Below, one piece after another: positions 34,605-41,636 of a stretch of DNA of 46,418 nt. A program made the translations under genes and the position numbers. The notes under the pieces were generated by a model. The model did no database searches. It was given only the letters and a program-made list of their open reading frames with translations, and was not told the origin of the DNA. The stretch is from JBALVT01 sp045110675 (GTDB lineage Bacteria > Pseudomonadota > Gammaproteobacteria > Pseudomonadales > Halieaceae), in contig JBGCGJ010000025.1 in NCBI GenBank assembly GCA_045110675.1, positions 1 to 46,418 of the forward strand. Reading direction: 5' to 3'. The number at the start of each line of letters is the position of its first letter. Within the stretch, counting starts at the first letter, position 1.

Positions 34605-34799
34605 TTAGCGTGCCCGCATCATGCGGTCGATAAGAATCTTGTCGCTATCGTGGATCATTGAAGTTCCACGCACCTGACGCTTACGCTGGGTTGTCATCTT
34701 GGTCAGGATGTGACTTTTATGAGCGCTCTTGCGCTTATATCCGTTCGCCGTTTTCTTAAAACGCTTCGCGGCCCCACTGTGAATTTTTGCTTTTGGCAT
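34605..34799 (-). CDS. rpmI: 50S ribosomal protein L35
   Basis: The 64-residue L35 starts MPKAKIHSGAAKRFKKTANG. An ATG two codons upstream is in frame, but the standard start is at 34799. It lies between infC and rplT as in E. coli. Confidence 0.97.
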   Translation of the reverse strand: MPKAKIHSGAAKRFKKTANGYKRKSAHKSHILTKMTTQRKRQVRGTSMIHDSDKILIDRMMRAR

Positions 34800-34856
34800 A
34801 ATCAAATACTCCGCATTTGAGTGTTAATAAATAGAATCTAGCGCATTCACGGGCAA

Positions 34857-35393
34857 CTAGTTCTTCTTTTTAGGTGCGATAACCATAGTGAGTTGCCGGC
34901 CTTCCATTTTCGGAAATTGCTCGACAGATCCCAACTCGGCCAGATCAGCTTCTACTCGCTTGAGTAGCTCCATGCCGATTTCCTGGTGAGCCATTTCACG
35001 ACCGCGAAAACGCAGTGTGACCTTGGCCTTATCGCCATTTTCAAGGAAACGTATCAGGTTGCGTAGTTTTACCTGGTAATCTCCATCCTCCGTCCCTGGA
35101 CGAAACTTCATTTCTTTAACTTGGGTACGCTTCTGCTTTTTCTTCTGAGCAGATTTTTGCTTCTTGGCTTCAAAGATGTGCTTGCCGTAATCCATCACTT
35201 TACAGACTACGGGGTCGGAATCAGTAATTTGCACCAGGTCCATGGTGGCGGCTTCGGCCGCTGCAATCGCTTCAGCAAGCGGGACAATGCCCCTTTGCTC
35301 GCCCTCAGCGCCTACCAGTCGAACTGGATCTGCGGTGATTTGATCATTAATGATCGCCTTCTTACTGCTACCCTTGCCACTTTCTTTCTTAAT
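34857..35393 (-). CDS. infC: Translation initiation factor IF-3 (AUU start)
   Basis: The 178-residue factor has the N-domain (about 10-80), a Lys-rich linker (KKQKSAQKKKQKR) and the C-domain (VKEMKFRPGTEDGDYQVKLRNL to the C-terminal KMEGRQLTMVIAPKKK). There is no ATG, GTG or TTG in the expected region. ATT at 35393, seven bases after a GGAG, gives the family N-terminus. The rare AUU start is the classical basis of IF-3 autorepression. The start overlaps the thrS stop by 5 bp. An ATC two codons earlier is too close to the GGAG. Confidence 0.95.
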   Translation of the reverse strand: MKKESGKGSSKKAIINDQITADPVRLVGAEGEQRGIVPLAEAIAAAEAATMDLVQITDSDPVVCKVMDYGKHIFEAKKQKSAQKKKQKRTQVKEMKFRPGTEDGDYQVKLRNLIRFLENGDKAKVTLRFRGREMAHQEIGMELLKRVEADLAELGSVEQFPKMEGRQLTMVIAPKKKN

Positions 35394-37329
35394 GCTGATT
35401 CTCCATTTTAGCCAACGCAATACGGCCGAGTCGCGCAACATCGTCGGTAAGGAGCGCGGAAAACGCGTCGAGATCCATTGATCCCAAGTCCTCACCACGA
35501 CGGGCACGCACGGCCACAGTCTCTGATTCCACTTCTTTGTCCCCTACCACGAGCAGATAGGGAACCTTCTGAATTGTGTGCTCGCGGATTTTAAAGCCGA
35601 TCTTTTCATTTCTCAAGTCCGAAATGACCCGAAAGCCCTTGTTTCTCAAGGATTCTTCCACTTTTCGAGCATATTCGCTGTGTTTGTCCGTAATATTGAG
35701 AACAACGGCTTGCTCGGGTGCCAGCCAACTCGGAAAAACACCCTCATAATGCTCGATCAAGATCCCGATAAAGCGCTCAAAAGAACCCAAAATCGCTCGG
35801 TGAAGCATGACCGGAACCTGGCGTGAGCCATCTTCGGCGACATATTGGGCATCAAGGCGCGCAGGCATGGAGAAATCAACCTGAATAGTGCCTAACTGCC
35901 AGACTCGGCCAATGCAATCCTTCAACGAGAACTCGATCTTCGGCCCGTAAAAAGCCCCCTCTCCTGGCAGCTCCTGCCAGGGCAGATTTTGCGCGTCCAA
36001 GGCATCGGCCAAAGCCTTTTCAGATCGATCCCAGTCACTTTCAGAGCCTACGCGTTGCTCAGGACGGGTCGAAAGCCGATAGATAATCTCCGTGAAACCG
36101 AAGTCATCATAAACCCCGTGCAGAAATTCAATGAAGGAGGACACTTCTTCCTGAATTTGATCCTCGGTGCAAAATATGTGGGCGTCGTCCTGAGTAAAAC
36201 CTCTCACCCGCATAATGCCGTGCAAGGAACCCGAGGGTTCGTTTCGATGGCAACTGCCAAACTCTGCCAACCGCAAAGGTAAGTCGCGATAGGATTTTAA
36301 ACCCTGATTGAATACCTGCACATGACAGGGGCAGTTCATCGGTTTGATGGCGAATTCACGCTCATCGGCCTGCAAACGGAACATTCCATCTGAGAACTTA
36401 TCGGCGTGCCCAGACTTTTCCCAAAGCGTTAAGTCTACGAGCTGCGGTGTTTTGATCTCATCATAACCGTGCTCAACCTGCTTGCGGCGCATGTACTGTT
36501 CAATGGTTTGATAAATTGTCCACCCCGCAGGGTGCCAAAATACCATTCCAGGTGCTTCTTCCTGAGTATGGAAGAGTCCCAGCTTTTTGCCGATTTTGCG
36601 GTGATCACGCTTTTCCGCTTCCTGGATTCGGTTGAGGTATTGCTTCAGTTGCTTCTTGTTGGCCCAGGCCGTCCCGTAAATGCGCTGCAACATCTGGTTT
36701 TTAGAATCGCCACGCCAATAAGCGCCGGCAACTTTGGTGAGTTTGAAGGCCTTCAGCTTGCCTGTGCTGGGCACATGTGGACCACGACACAAGTCTTTCC
36801 AATCGCCCTGGCCATAGACAGAAATGTCCTCGCCGTCGGGCAATTCCTTAATGATTTCTACTTTGTATTCTTCACCCATGCCACCAAATGTCTCGATGGC
36901 TTGTTCACGCGAGTAAACCTGCCGTTCGACGACCAAGTCTTCGGCGACGATTTCCTCCATGCGTTTTTCAATTTTTTCCAGGTCTTCGGGCTGGAAATTG
37001 GTGTCGGTCGCAAAATCGTAGAAGAAACCGTCTTCTATCACCGGGCCAATCGTGACTTGCACGCCTGGGTATAACTGTTGAGTGGCCATAGCCATCAAGT
37101 GCGCTGTGGAGTGTCGAATGATCTCCAGGCCGGCATCATCGCGCTCGGTGATAATAGCGAGGGAGACATCTGCGTCCATCACATAAGAAGTATCAACTTC
37201 TGCGCCATCAACTACGCCCGCGAGTGCGGCTTTGGCGAGGCCAGGACCGATGTCTGCTGCGACATCGTGTACGGAAACGGGAGCGTCGAAAGAACGTTGG
37301 CTGCCGTCAGGCAGTGTAATAACTGGCAT
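35389..37329 (-). CDS. thrS: Threonyl-tRNA synthetase
   Basis: The 646-residue enzyme has an N-terminal TGS domain (1-62), an editing domain with HxxxH (H73-STA-H77), the class II core (KPMNCPCHVQVF zinc/active-site block) and a C-terminal anticodon-binding domain. AAGGAAAG precedes the ATG. The leader contains an anticodon-arm mimic, so autorepression by ThrRS is expected. It heads the thrS-infC-rpmI-rplT gene string. Confidence 0.98.
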   Translation of the reverse strand: MPVITLPDGSQRSFDAPVSVHDVAADIGPGLAKAALAGVVDGAEVDTSYVMDADVSLAIITERDDAGLEIIRHSTAHLMAMATQQLYPGVQVTIGPVIEDGFFYDFATDTNFQPEDLEKIEKRMEEIVAEDLVVERQVYSREQAIETFGGMGEEYKVEIIKELPDGEDISVYGQGDWKDLCRGPHVPSTGKLKAFKLTKVAGAYWRGDSKNQMLQRIYGTAWANKKQLKQYLNRIQEAEKRDHRKIGKKLGLFHTQEEAPGMVFWHPAGWTIYQTIEQYMRRKQVEHGYDEIKTPQLVDLTLWEKSGHADKFSDGMFRLQADEREFAIKPMNCPCHVQVFNQGLKSYRDLPLRLAEFGSCHRNEPSGSLHGIMRVRGFTQDDAHIFCTEDQIQEEVSSFIEFLHGVYDDFGFTEIIYRLSTRPEQRVGSESDWDRSEKALADALDAQNLPWQELPGEGAFYGPKIEFSLKDCIGRVWQLGTIQVDFSMPARLDAQYVAEDGSRQVPVMLHRAILGSFERFIGILIEHYEGVFPSWLAPEQAVVLNITDKHSEYARKVEESLRNKGFRVISDLRNEKIGFKIREHTIQKVPYLLVVGDKEVESETVAVRARRGEDLGSMDLDAFSALLTDDVARLGRIALAKMENQH

Positions 37330-37348
37330 GAGCTTTCCTTAATCAGTG

Positions 37349-37369
37349 GTGGCCCCTACTAAAGGCCAC
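37349..37369 (-). promoter_or_regulatory. tRNA-Thr anticodon-arm mimic in the thrS leader (operator)
   Basis: In transcript sense GTGGCC pairs with GGCCAC, and a U-G pair closes a seven-base loop UUAGUAG. Read as positions 32-38 this gives U33, G35, U36 and A37, the shared features of tRNA-Thr anticodon loops (NGU). The hairpin ends eight bases before the AAGGAA ribosome-binding site, the same place as the E. coli thrS operator domain. Confidence 0.6.
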
Positions 37370-37415
37370 GTGAGTCAGCTTCAATCAATAGGTTGCTGCT
37401 GAACTGTCGTGTACT

Positions 37416-37431
37416 CGATCCTTGCGGATCG
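37416..37431 (-). promoter_or_regulatory. Second hairpin in the thrS leader
   Basis: In transcript sense CGATCC-GCAA-GGATCG is a 6-bp stem with a GNRA tetraloop about 50 bases upstream of the anticodon mimic. E. coli thrS has two tRNA-like leader hairpins, and this could be the second. The rest of 37330-37506 holds no gene. Confidence 0.45.
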
Positions 37432-37506
37432 CGGCCGCAGATTCTAGCATACTAAGCCTTTCGAAAAACCCCTCCCAAATCGCAACTATTAACGCTCAAC
37501 GAGCCC

Positions 37507-37923
37507 CTATCCGATCAACCCGGCCAGGGGTCGTTTCCCTGCGGGAATCGAAAAACTGTGCTGCTCAACAAACGCCGAGACCATCGAAATCTCGCCAACG
37601 ATATGCCGGTTAATTTCTTCGAGTTCACACACCGGCACTCGATATTCCAGATGTTCTTGATAAGCCACCGTCTCCAGATCATAGCCGTTGAGTATCTTGC
37701 TGGGCAGGATAAGTCGCACCACATAACCCGCACCATGAATGACAAGCTCACGCTGCCTGGCGATCATTTCCGCATAGCGCTGCTCCAGTTTGAGAAAGAA
37801 AAAGTGCTCGCCACCCTGACCTGGCTCGATGCGCCGCCAATCGGCGCGGATCAGAGCGGCGAGCTGCTCGGGACTCATCGCCTGATACACGGCAATGGTT
37901 TTCATATCGGTATGTAGGTTCAT
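37507..37923 (-). CDS. Small protein resembling 'ADP-ribosylation/crystallin J1' (ART-like) proteins
   Basis: The 138-residue cytoplasmic-looking protein has no signal peptide. Its pattern (KTIAVYQAMSPEQLAALI, YAEMIARQ, GYVVRLILP, HLEYRVPVCELEEINRHIVG) recalls a small family annotated as ADP-ribosylation/crystallin J1, which has an ADP-ribosyltransferase-like fold. This is recall from sequence pattern, not a search. The ATG overlaps the sortase stop by 4 bp, so it is the third cistron of the target-sortase operon. Known dedicated-sortase loci instead carry pdsO (OmpA-like), which is absent here. An alternative start is the Met at residue 7. It could also be an unrelated hypothetical protein. 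Confidence 0.5.
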   Translation of the reverse strand: MNLHTDMKTIAVYQAMSPEQLAALIRADWRRIEPGQGGEHFFFLKLEQRYAEMIARQRELVIHGAGYVVRLILPSKILNGYDLETVAYQEHLEYRVPVCELEEINRHIVGEISMVSAFVEQHSFSIPAGKRPLAGLIG

Positions 37924-38558
37924 AAATCAAAGCTCCCCGCTGCACTTTCATAGTATTGTGAAATTATCTCTCCATCACGGCGTGCACTCACCAGGTAGCG
38001 CAAAGGCCCGCCGGAAATCGCTTCGAAGGGATAACAGGTCACCAACAAGAGCTCGTCAAAGTCATCCTGCTGTGCTGGCAGAGGTTTAAGATTGATGTTG
38101 ACGACGGATGTATTAGTAACGCGGTAGCGTATGCTCTCACCTGTGGGCAGTTCGAGCTGGAAAGAGCTGTTCACAGCGATCGTTTTTAAAAAGCCAAAGT
38201 GGGTATCCCGATGACCACCGATAAGACTTAAACCTGGTTCGCCCAATGGTGCAGAAGCACTCTCGTGCCCAGGCCCAAACGCCAGGGCATTTCCGGTGGC
38301 TCCCGCCAAAACATAGAGTTGCAGCGACTGGTGGGGAATATTCAACTTTGCCACTGGCCATGTATCGGCCCAGGGCCAGGGCTTAGTGGGCAGGCCGCCC
38401 GAAGCAATACTCTGCTCCCAGGCGCGACCAATCAAATACTGGGCAAAATGTGCTTTCCCCTGGATATAACTCGCATTCGACAGCTGCTGAACTCCGATCA
38501 AAGCGAAACACAGGGCCGAAACCCCACGCCAGTTATCGAGCTGAAGTTGTCGGAGCAT
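37920..38558 (-). CDS. Class GN sortase (proteobacterial dedicated sortase)
   Basis: The 212-residue transpeptidase has a membrane segment at about 13-30 and the sortase barrel. The catalytic residues are visible as H116 (SLIGGHRDTHF), C175 (LVTCYPF) and R187 (GGPLRYLV). This is the Gram-negative sortase found with a single dedicated substrate in marine proteobacteria. It overlaps the substrate gene by 26 bp and the downstream ART-like gene by 4 bp. It should cleave the C-terminal sorting signal of the upstream protein and attach it to an unknown acceptor. Confidence 0.92.
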   Translation of the reverse strand: MLRQLQLDNWRGVSALCFALIGVQQLSNASYIQGKAHFAQYLIGRAWEQSIASGGLPTKPWPWADTWPVAKLNIPHQSLQLYVLAGATGNALAFGPGHESASAPLGEPGLSLIGGHRDTHFGFLKTIAVNSSFQLELPTGESIRYRVTNTSVVNINLKPLPAQQDDFDELLLVTCYPFEAISGGPLRYLVSARRDGEIISQYYESAAGSFDL

Positions 38559-40764
38559 GGTCCACCTCCTCTCGGCGCATCACGAAAAACATCATTGCCA
38601 GGAACAAAGAAAAGCAGCCAAAGAAGAAATTAGCCGGCGCTGTTGTTGCGGTTTTTGGATAAGCAAAATGTTGTGGAGATTGCCCCTTCGGGCGACTGTT
38701 GGCCACCGCTGCTTTTTCCAAGCTGATTTTTTTGGGCCTGGAGATCTTTTCTTCCACCGCCACAAAGCTTGTATAGGGGCTTAAGAGACTGTGCACCAGC
38801 GCAACCTCGAGAACATCTGCCCGAACCTGCTCTTTAGAACGACCCGTTACCAACTCATCCAATAAATGAGTGATTTTTCGTTTCGCCCAAAGCGTAGCGA
38901 CGCCGGAGTGGGTGGATTTATTTTCGCCTCCGTCACTTTCCAGCGCTGGTAACTGGAGTGTCCGCGACCAAAGTTGACCGGCGATATCACCACTCACAGT
39001 TATCTCACCCGCCAATGGCATTGCGCCCAACTTGACCGCAACCAACACTGGCTCACCCTTGTATAAATCAGAGACTTTTTTCGGAAAGGATTCCACTTCG
39101 GTAGGCCACTCAACCTTTATATTCGCCGCCACCGGGGAAGCGATTTGGGTAAACAGTGTCGCCATTTTCTCATTCACTTCTGAGAGATCACCGATGTGCA
39201 GATGCGTACCGCGGCCAAACTGGGCCGACTTGCGCATGAACCAGGAATTGGGGGCGGAACCTATCCCCACAGTGAATAGCCGATTGTCGCCAAGTCGCTG
39301 AGTAATCTCTTCGAACAATTGCTGTTCGTTACCCACCGCACCATCAGTCACGAAAATGACCTGTCGCAGTTTATCCTGACCTTCAGAAACCGAACCCCTG
39401 GGGGAGTCGAAAGCGGCACGAAGCGCTGGCAACATTTCTGTGCCTCCCCCGGCCTCTAAATGCCTGACGAATTCTTGCGCCTGATTAATATTGTGTGGGG
39501 ACGCCATCGCCGCTTGTGGGAAAAGCATACGATAGTGAGAATTGAATTCGATGATATTGAAGGAGTCCTGGGGCTTGAGGTCTCGCAATGCGACACTCAG
39601 GCTTTCTCTTGCCTGGTTGATCGCGACCCCGCCCATAGAACCCGACGTGTCGATCACAAAGACAATTTCTCGTGCCATCTGACCCATCACACTGGCACTT
39701 TGCAGCGCCGGAGGAACAACCATTAACAAACCATAATTTTCCTCACCGACACGCTCTGTAAACACCGCGGCCTGAGGCGTCGCTCCGGTAACTGCCTGCC
39801 AGGTCATCACAAAGTCTCGATCCATTTCACTGTATCGATTGGCCAATCGAATTTCATAACGGTTGTTGCTACGTGCCATCGCAAGTTCGTGATAGGCCGC
39901 ATCAACTTTCGCCAAGGGCATACCGACATCGAGATCTGCGGTGACTTCAATGGCATTGATAGGCGTCGCATCTGACCCCATGCTTGGATTTAGTAAAGGA
40001 GTCATTGCATCGGCATCGGGTACGCTATCTGTCGGCTGCCCCCAACCCAGGTAGGGGTTTAGCGCTACGGATTCATGTGCTTGCTCATCGTCTGATTGGG
40101 ATACCACCGCTCCGGGAATATAGCGGGGGGTTATCGTCATGGGAAAACGCAAGGAAAATTCTCCTTGGGTAAACTCAACTTGTTGCACGTAATCCAGCTG
40201 CACCGTAATCAGTTCTCCGGGACCGATATTGGCGACTCGGTTGCTGAATAAATTGGGTCGTTGCTGCTCTACCAAGCTGGCTTTCTTGCCAGCCTTTTTC
40301 GCCTTTTGATAGATTTTTTTTGCGATGGACTTTTCTTTAATGTTCCCCTTTATCACCCGATTTCCAATCCGCATTTCCATCGCCTTAACCGCTCCTGTAT
40401 CAGGCAGGGGAAACGCATACACAGCTTCTACCCAACCGTCCGTGTCGTTCCGGAAGGTTTGTTCGAGCCTAACCTGGGCGATCATGCCACTGATATCAAA
40501 GTGGACCTTACTGTCGTGAATGACTGCCGGGGTATACCGCCCTGTTTCGCGATCATGGATTAGCATCTGCCCGGTTTGCACGCCGTTCGGGCGCACATTG
40601 TCTACTTCCTGAGTTCGGCCTGGGGAAATCGTCAACAGCATTATTGCGAGCGCCGAGATGAGCAATCTGGGCAGACAGCGAAAAAATAACCAATATAGAT
40701 AGCTGTAGCGCTGATGAAGTTGGAAATGTATCGACGACGCGACATATTCTGATGCTTGCTGCAT
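38533..40764 (-). CDS. Sortase target protein with VIT and VWA domains
   Basis: The 743-residue exported protein uses ATG at 40764 (AGGAGA just upstream) and starts with a long n-region and one hydrophobic signal segment. It then has a VIT domain (about 75-210), a von Willebrand A domain with MIDAS DTSGS near residue 375, and a C-terminal sorting signal made of YPKTATTAP, a hydrophobic helix and R-R-E. It matches the known 'marine proteobacterial sortase target' family. The motif is YPKTA instead of the usual LPxTG/A. It is the first gene of the operon and divergent from the two-component genes. Confidence 0.92.
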   Translation of the reverse strand: MQQASEYVASSIHFQLHQRYSYLYWLFFRCLPRLLISALAIMLLTISPGRTQEVDNVRPNGVQTGQMLIHDRETGRYTPAVIHDSKVHFDISGMIAQVRLEQTFRNDTDGWVEAVYAFPLPDTGAVKAMEMRIGNRVIKGNIKEKSIAKKIYQKAKKAGKKASLVEQQRPNLFSNRVANIGPGELITVQLDYVQQVEFTQGEFSLRFPMTITPRYIPGAVVSQSDDEQAHESVALNPYLGWGQPTDSVPDADAMTPLLNPSMGSDATPINAIEVTADLDVGMPLAKVDAAYHELAMARSNNRYEIRLANRYSEMDRDFVMTWQAVTGATPQAAVFTERVGEENYGLLMVVPPALQSASVMGQMAREIVFVIDTSGSMGGVAINQARESLSVALRDLKPQDSFNIIEFNSHYRMLFPQAAMASPHNINQAQEFVRHLEAGGGTEMLPALRAAFDSPRGSVSEGQDKLRQVIFVTDGAVGNEQQLFEEITQRLGDNRLFTVGIGSAPNSWFMRKSAQFGRGTHLHIGDLSEVNEKMATLFTQIASPVAANIKVEWPTEVESFPKKVSDLYKGEPVLVAVKLGAMPLAGEITVSGDIAGQLWSRTLQLPALESDGGENKSTHSGVATLWAKRKITHLLDELVTGRSKEQVRADVLEVALVHSLLSPYTSFVAVEEKISRPKKISLEKAAVANSRPKGQSPQHFAYPKTATTAPANFFFGCFSLFLAMMFFVMRREEVDHAPTTSAR

Positions 40765-40810
40765 GGGTATCTCCTGAATGATTGGATACACCCATTAGAA
40801 AGGCCTTATC

Positions 40811-40869
40811 TGGCAACAAAGCGCTCGAAATATGGCAATGCGGTGAGGAAATATGACGAATTGTGGCAA
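40811..40869. promoter_or_regulatory. Repeated motifs in the divergent sortase-system promoter region
   Basis: GAAATATGRC occurs at 40827-40836 and 40848-40857, 21 bp apart. TGGCAA occurs at 40811, 40833 and 40864. Direct repeats in phase with the helix suit an OmpR-type regulator such as the one encoded 70 bp away. The 176-bp region between the target gene and the regulator holds nothing else recognisable. Confidence 0.4.
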
Positions 40870-40940
40870 GCGCTTGTGCAATGCAGGGTATTTTGGAAGT
40901 ATGGGCCTTCGACAGCCAGCCGACTTGCCAAGAAGACGCT

Positions 40941-41633
40941 ATGCAACACCACATCGCCATTGTGGAAGACGAGCCCGCCATTGCTGCTAATTATCGCGAT
41001 GCATTGGAGCGACAGGGTTTTCGTGTATCCATCTACACCAACCGCCTGGACGCGGCACAGGCCTGCGAGGTTAAGCTGCCCGATCTGGCGATAATCGACG
41101 TTGGTCTGGGTACCGACGTTGAAGGTGGGTTCGAGTTGTGTAGAGAACTCCGCGGGCGCAGCGCCGAGCTACCTATTGTGTTTCTGACTGCGCGAGATTC
41201 TGAACTGGATATCATCAGCGGTCTGAGACTCGGTGCCGACGACTACCTGACCAAGGACATCAGTCAGGCACAAATGCTCGCGCGAATCGTCGCACTGCTG
41301 CGCAGAGTGGAGGCATTGAGAACGCCCATAGAAGAGGAACATCTCATTACTCAGGGCGACTTGTGTCTGAACCTGGAGCGCATGACGAGTACCTGGCGGG
41401 AAAATGCGGTAGACCTGACAGTGACCGAGTTTTGGATTGTACACGCCCTGGCTCGCCACCCAGGCCACGTTAAAAACCGACAGCAATTAATGGACAGCGC
41501 CAACGTGGTATTGGACGACAATACCATTACCTCCCACATCAAACGTATTCGCCGCAAATTTCAGCTTAGCGACCCCGATTTCAATGCTCTGGAAACAGCC
41601 TACGGAATGGGCTATCGCTGGTCCGGGCTGTAG
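40941..41633 (+). CDS. pdsR: Dedicated sortase system response regulator (OmpR family)
   Basis: The 230-residue regulator has a receiver domain with acidic pocket E9-D10, phosphoacceptor D53 and lysine in YLTKD, and a C-terminal winged helix (about 135-230, with NTITSHIKRIRRKF). The ATG at 40941 gives the standard receiver start MQHHIAIVEDE. An upstream in-frame ATG adds 26 residues without conserved sequence. It is followed by its kinase after 3 bp, and the pair is divergent from the sortase operon it presumably controls. Confidence 0.9.
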   Translation: MQHHIAIVEDEPAIAANYRDALERQGFRVSIYTNRLDAAQACEVKLPDLAIIDVGLGTDVEGGFELCRELRGRSAELPIVFLTARDSELDIISGLRLGADDYLTKDISQAQMLARIVALLRRVEALRTPIEEEHLITQGDLCLNLERMTSTWRENAVDLTVTEFWIVHALARHPGHVKNRQQLMDSANVVLDDNTITSHIKRIRRKFQLSDPDFNALETAYGMGYRWSGL

Positions 41634-41636
41634 ACG

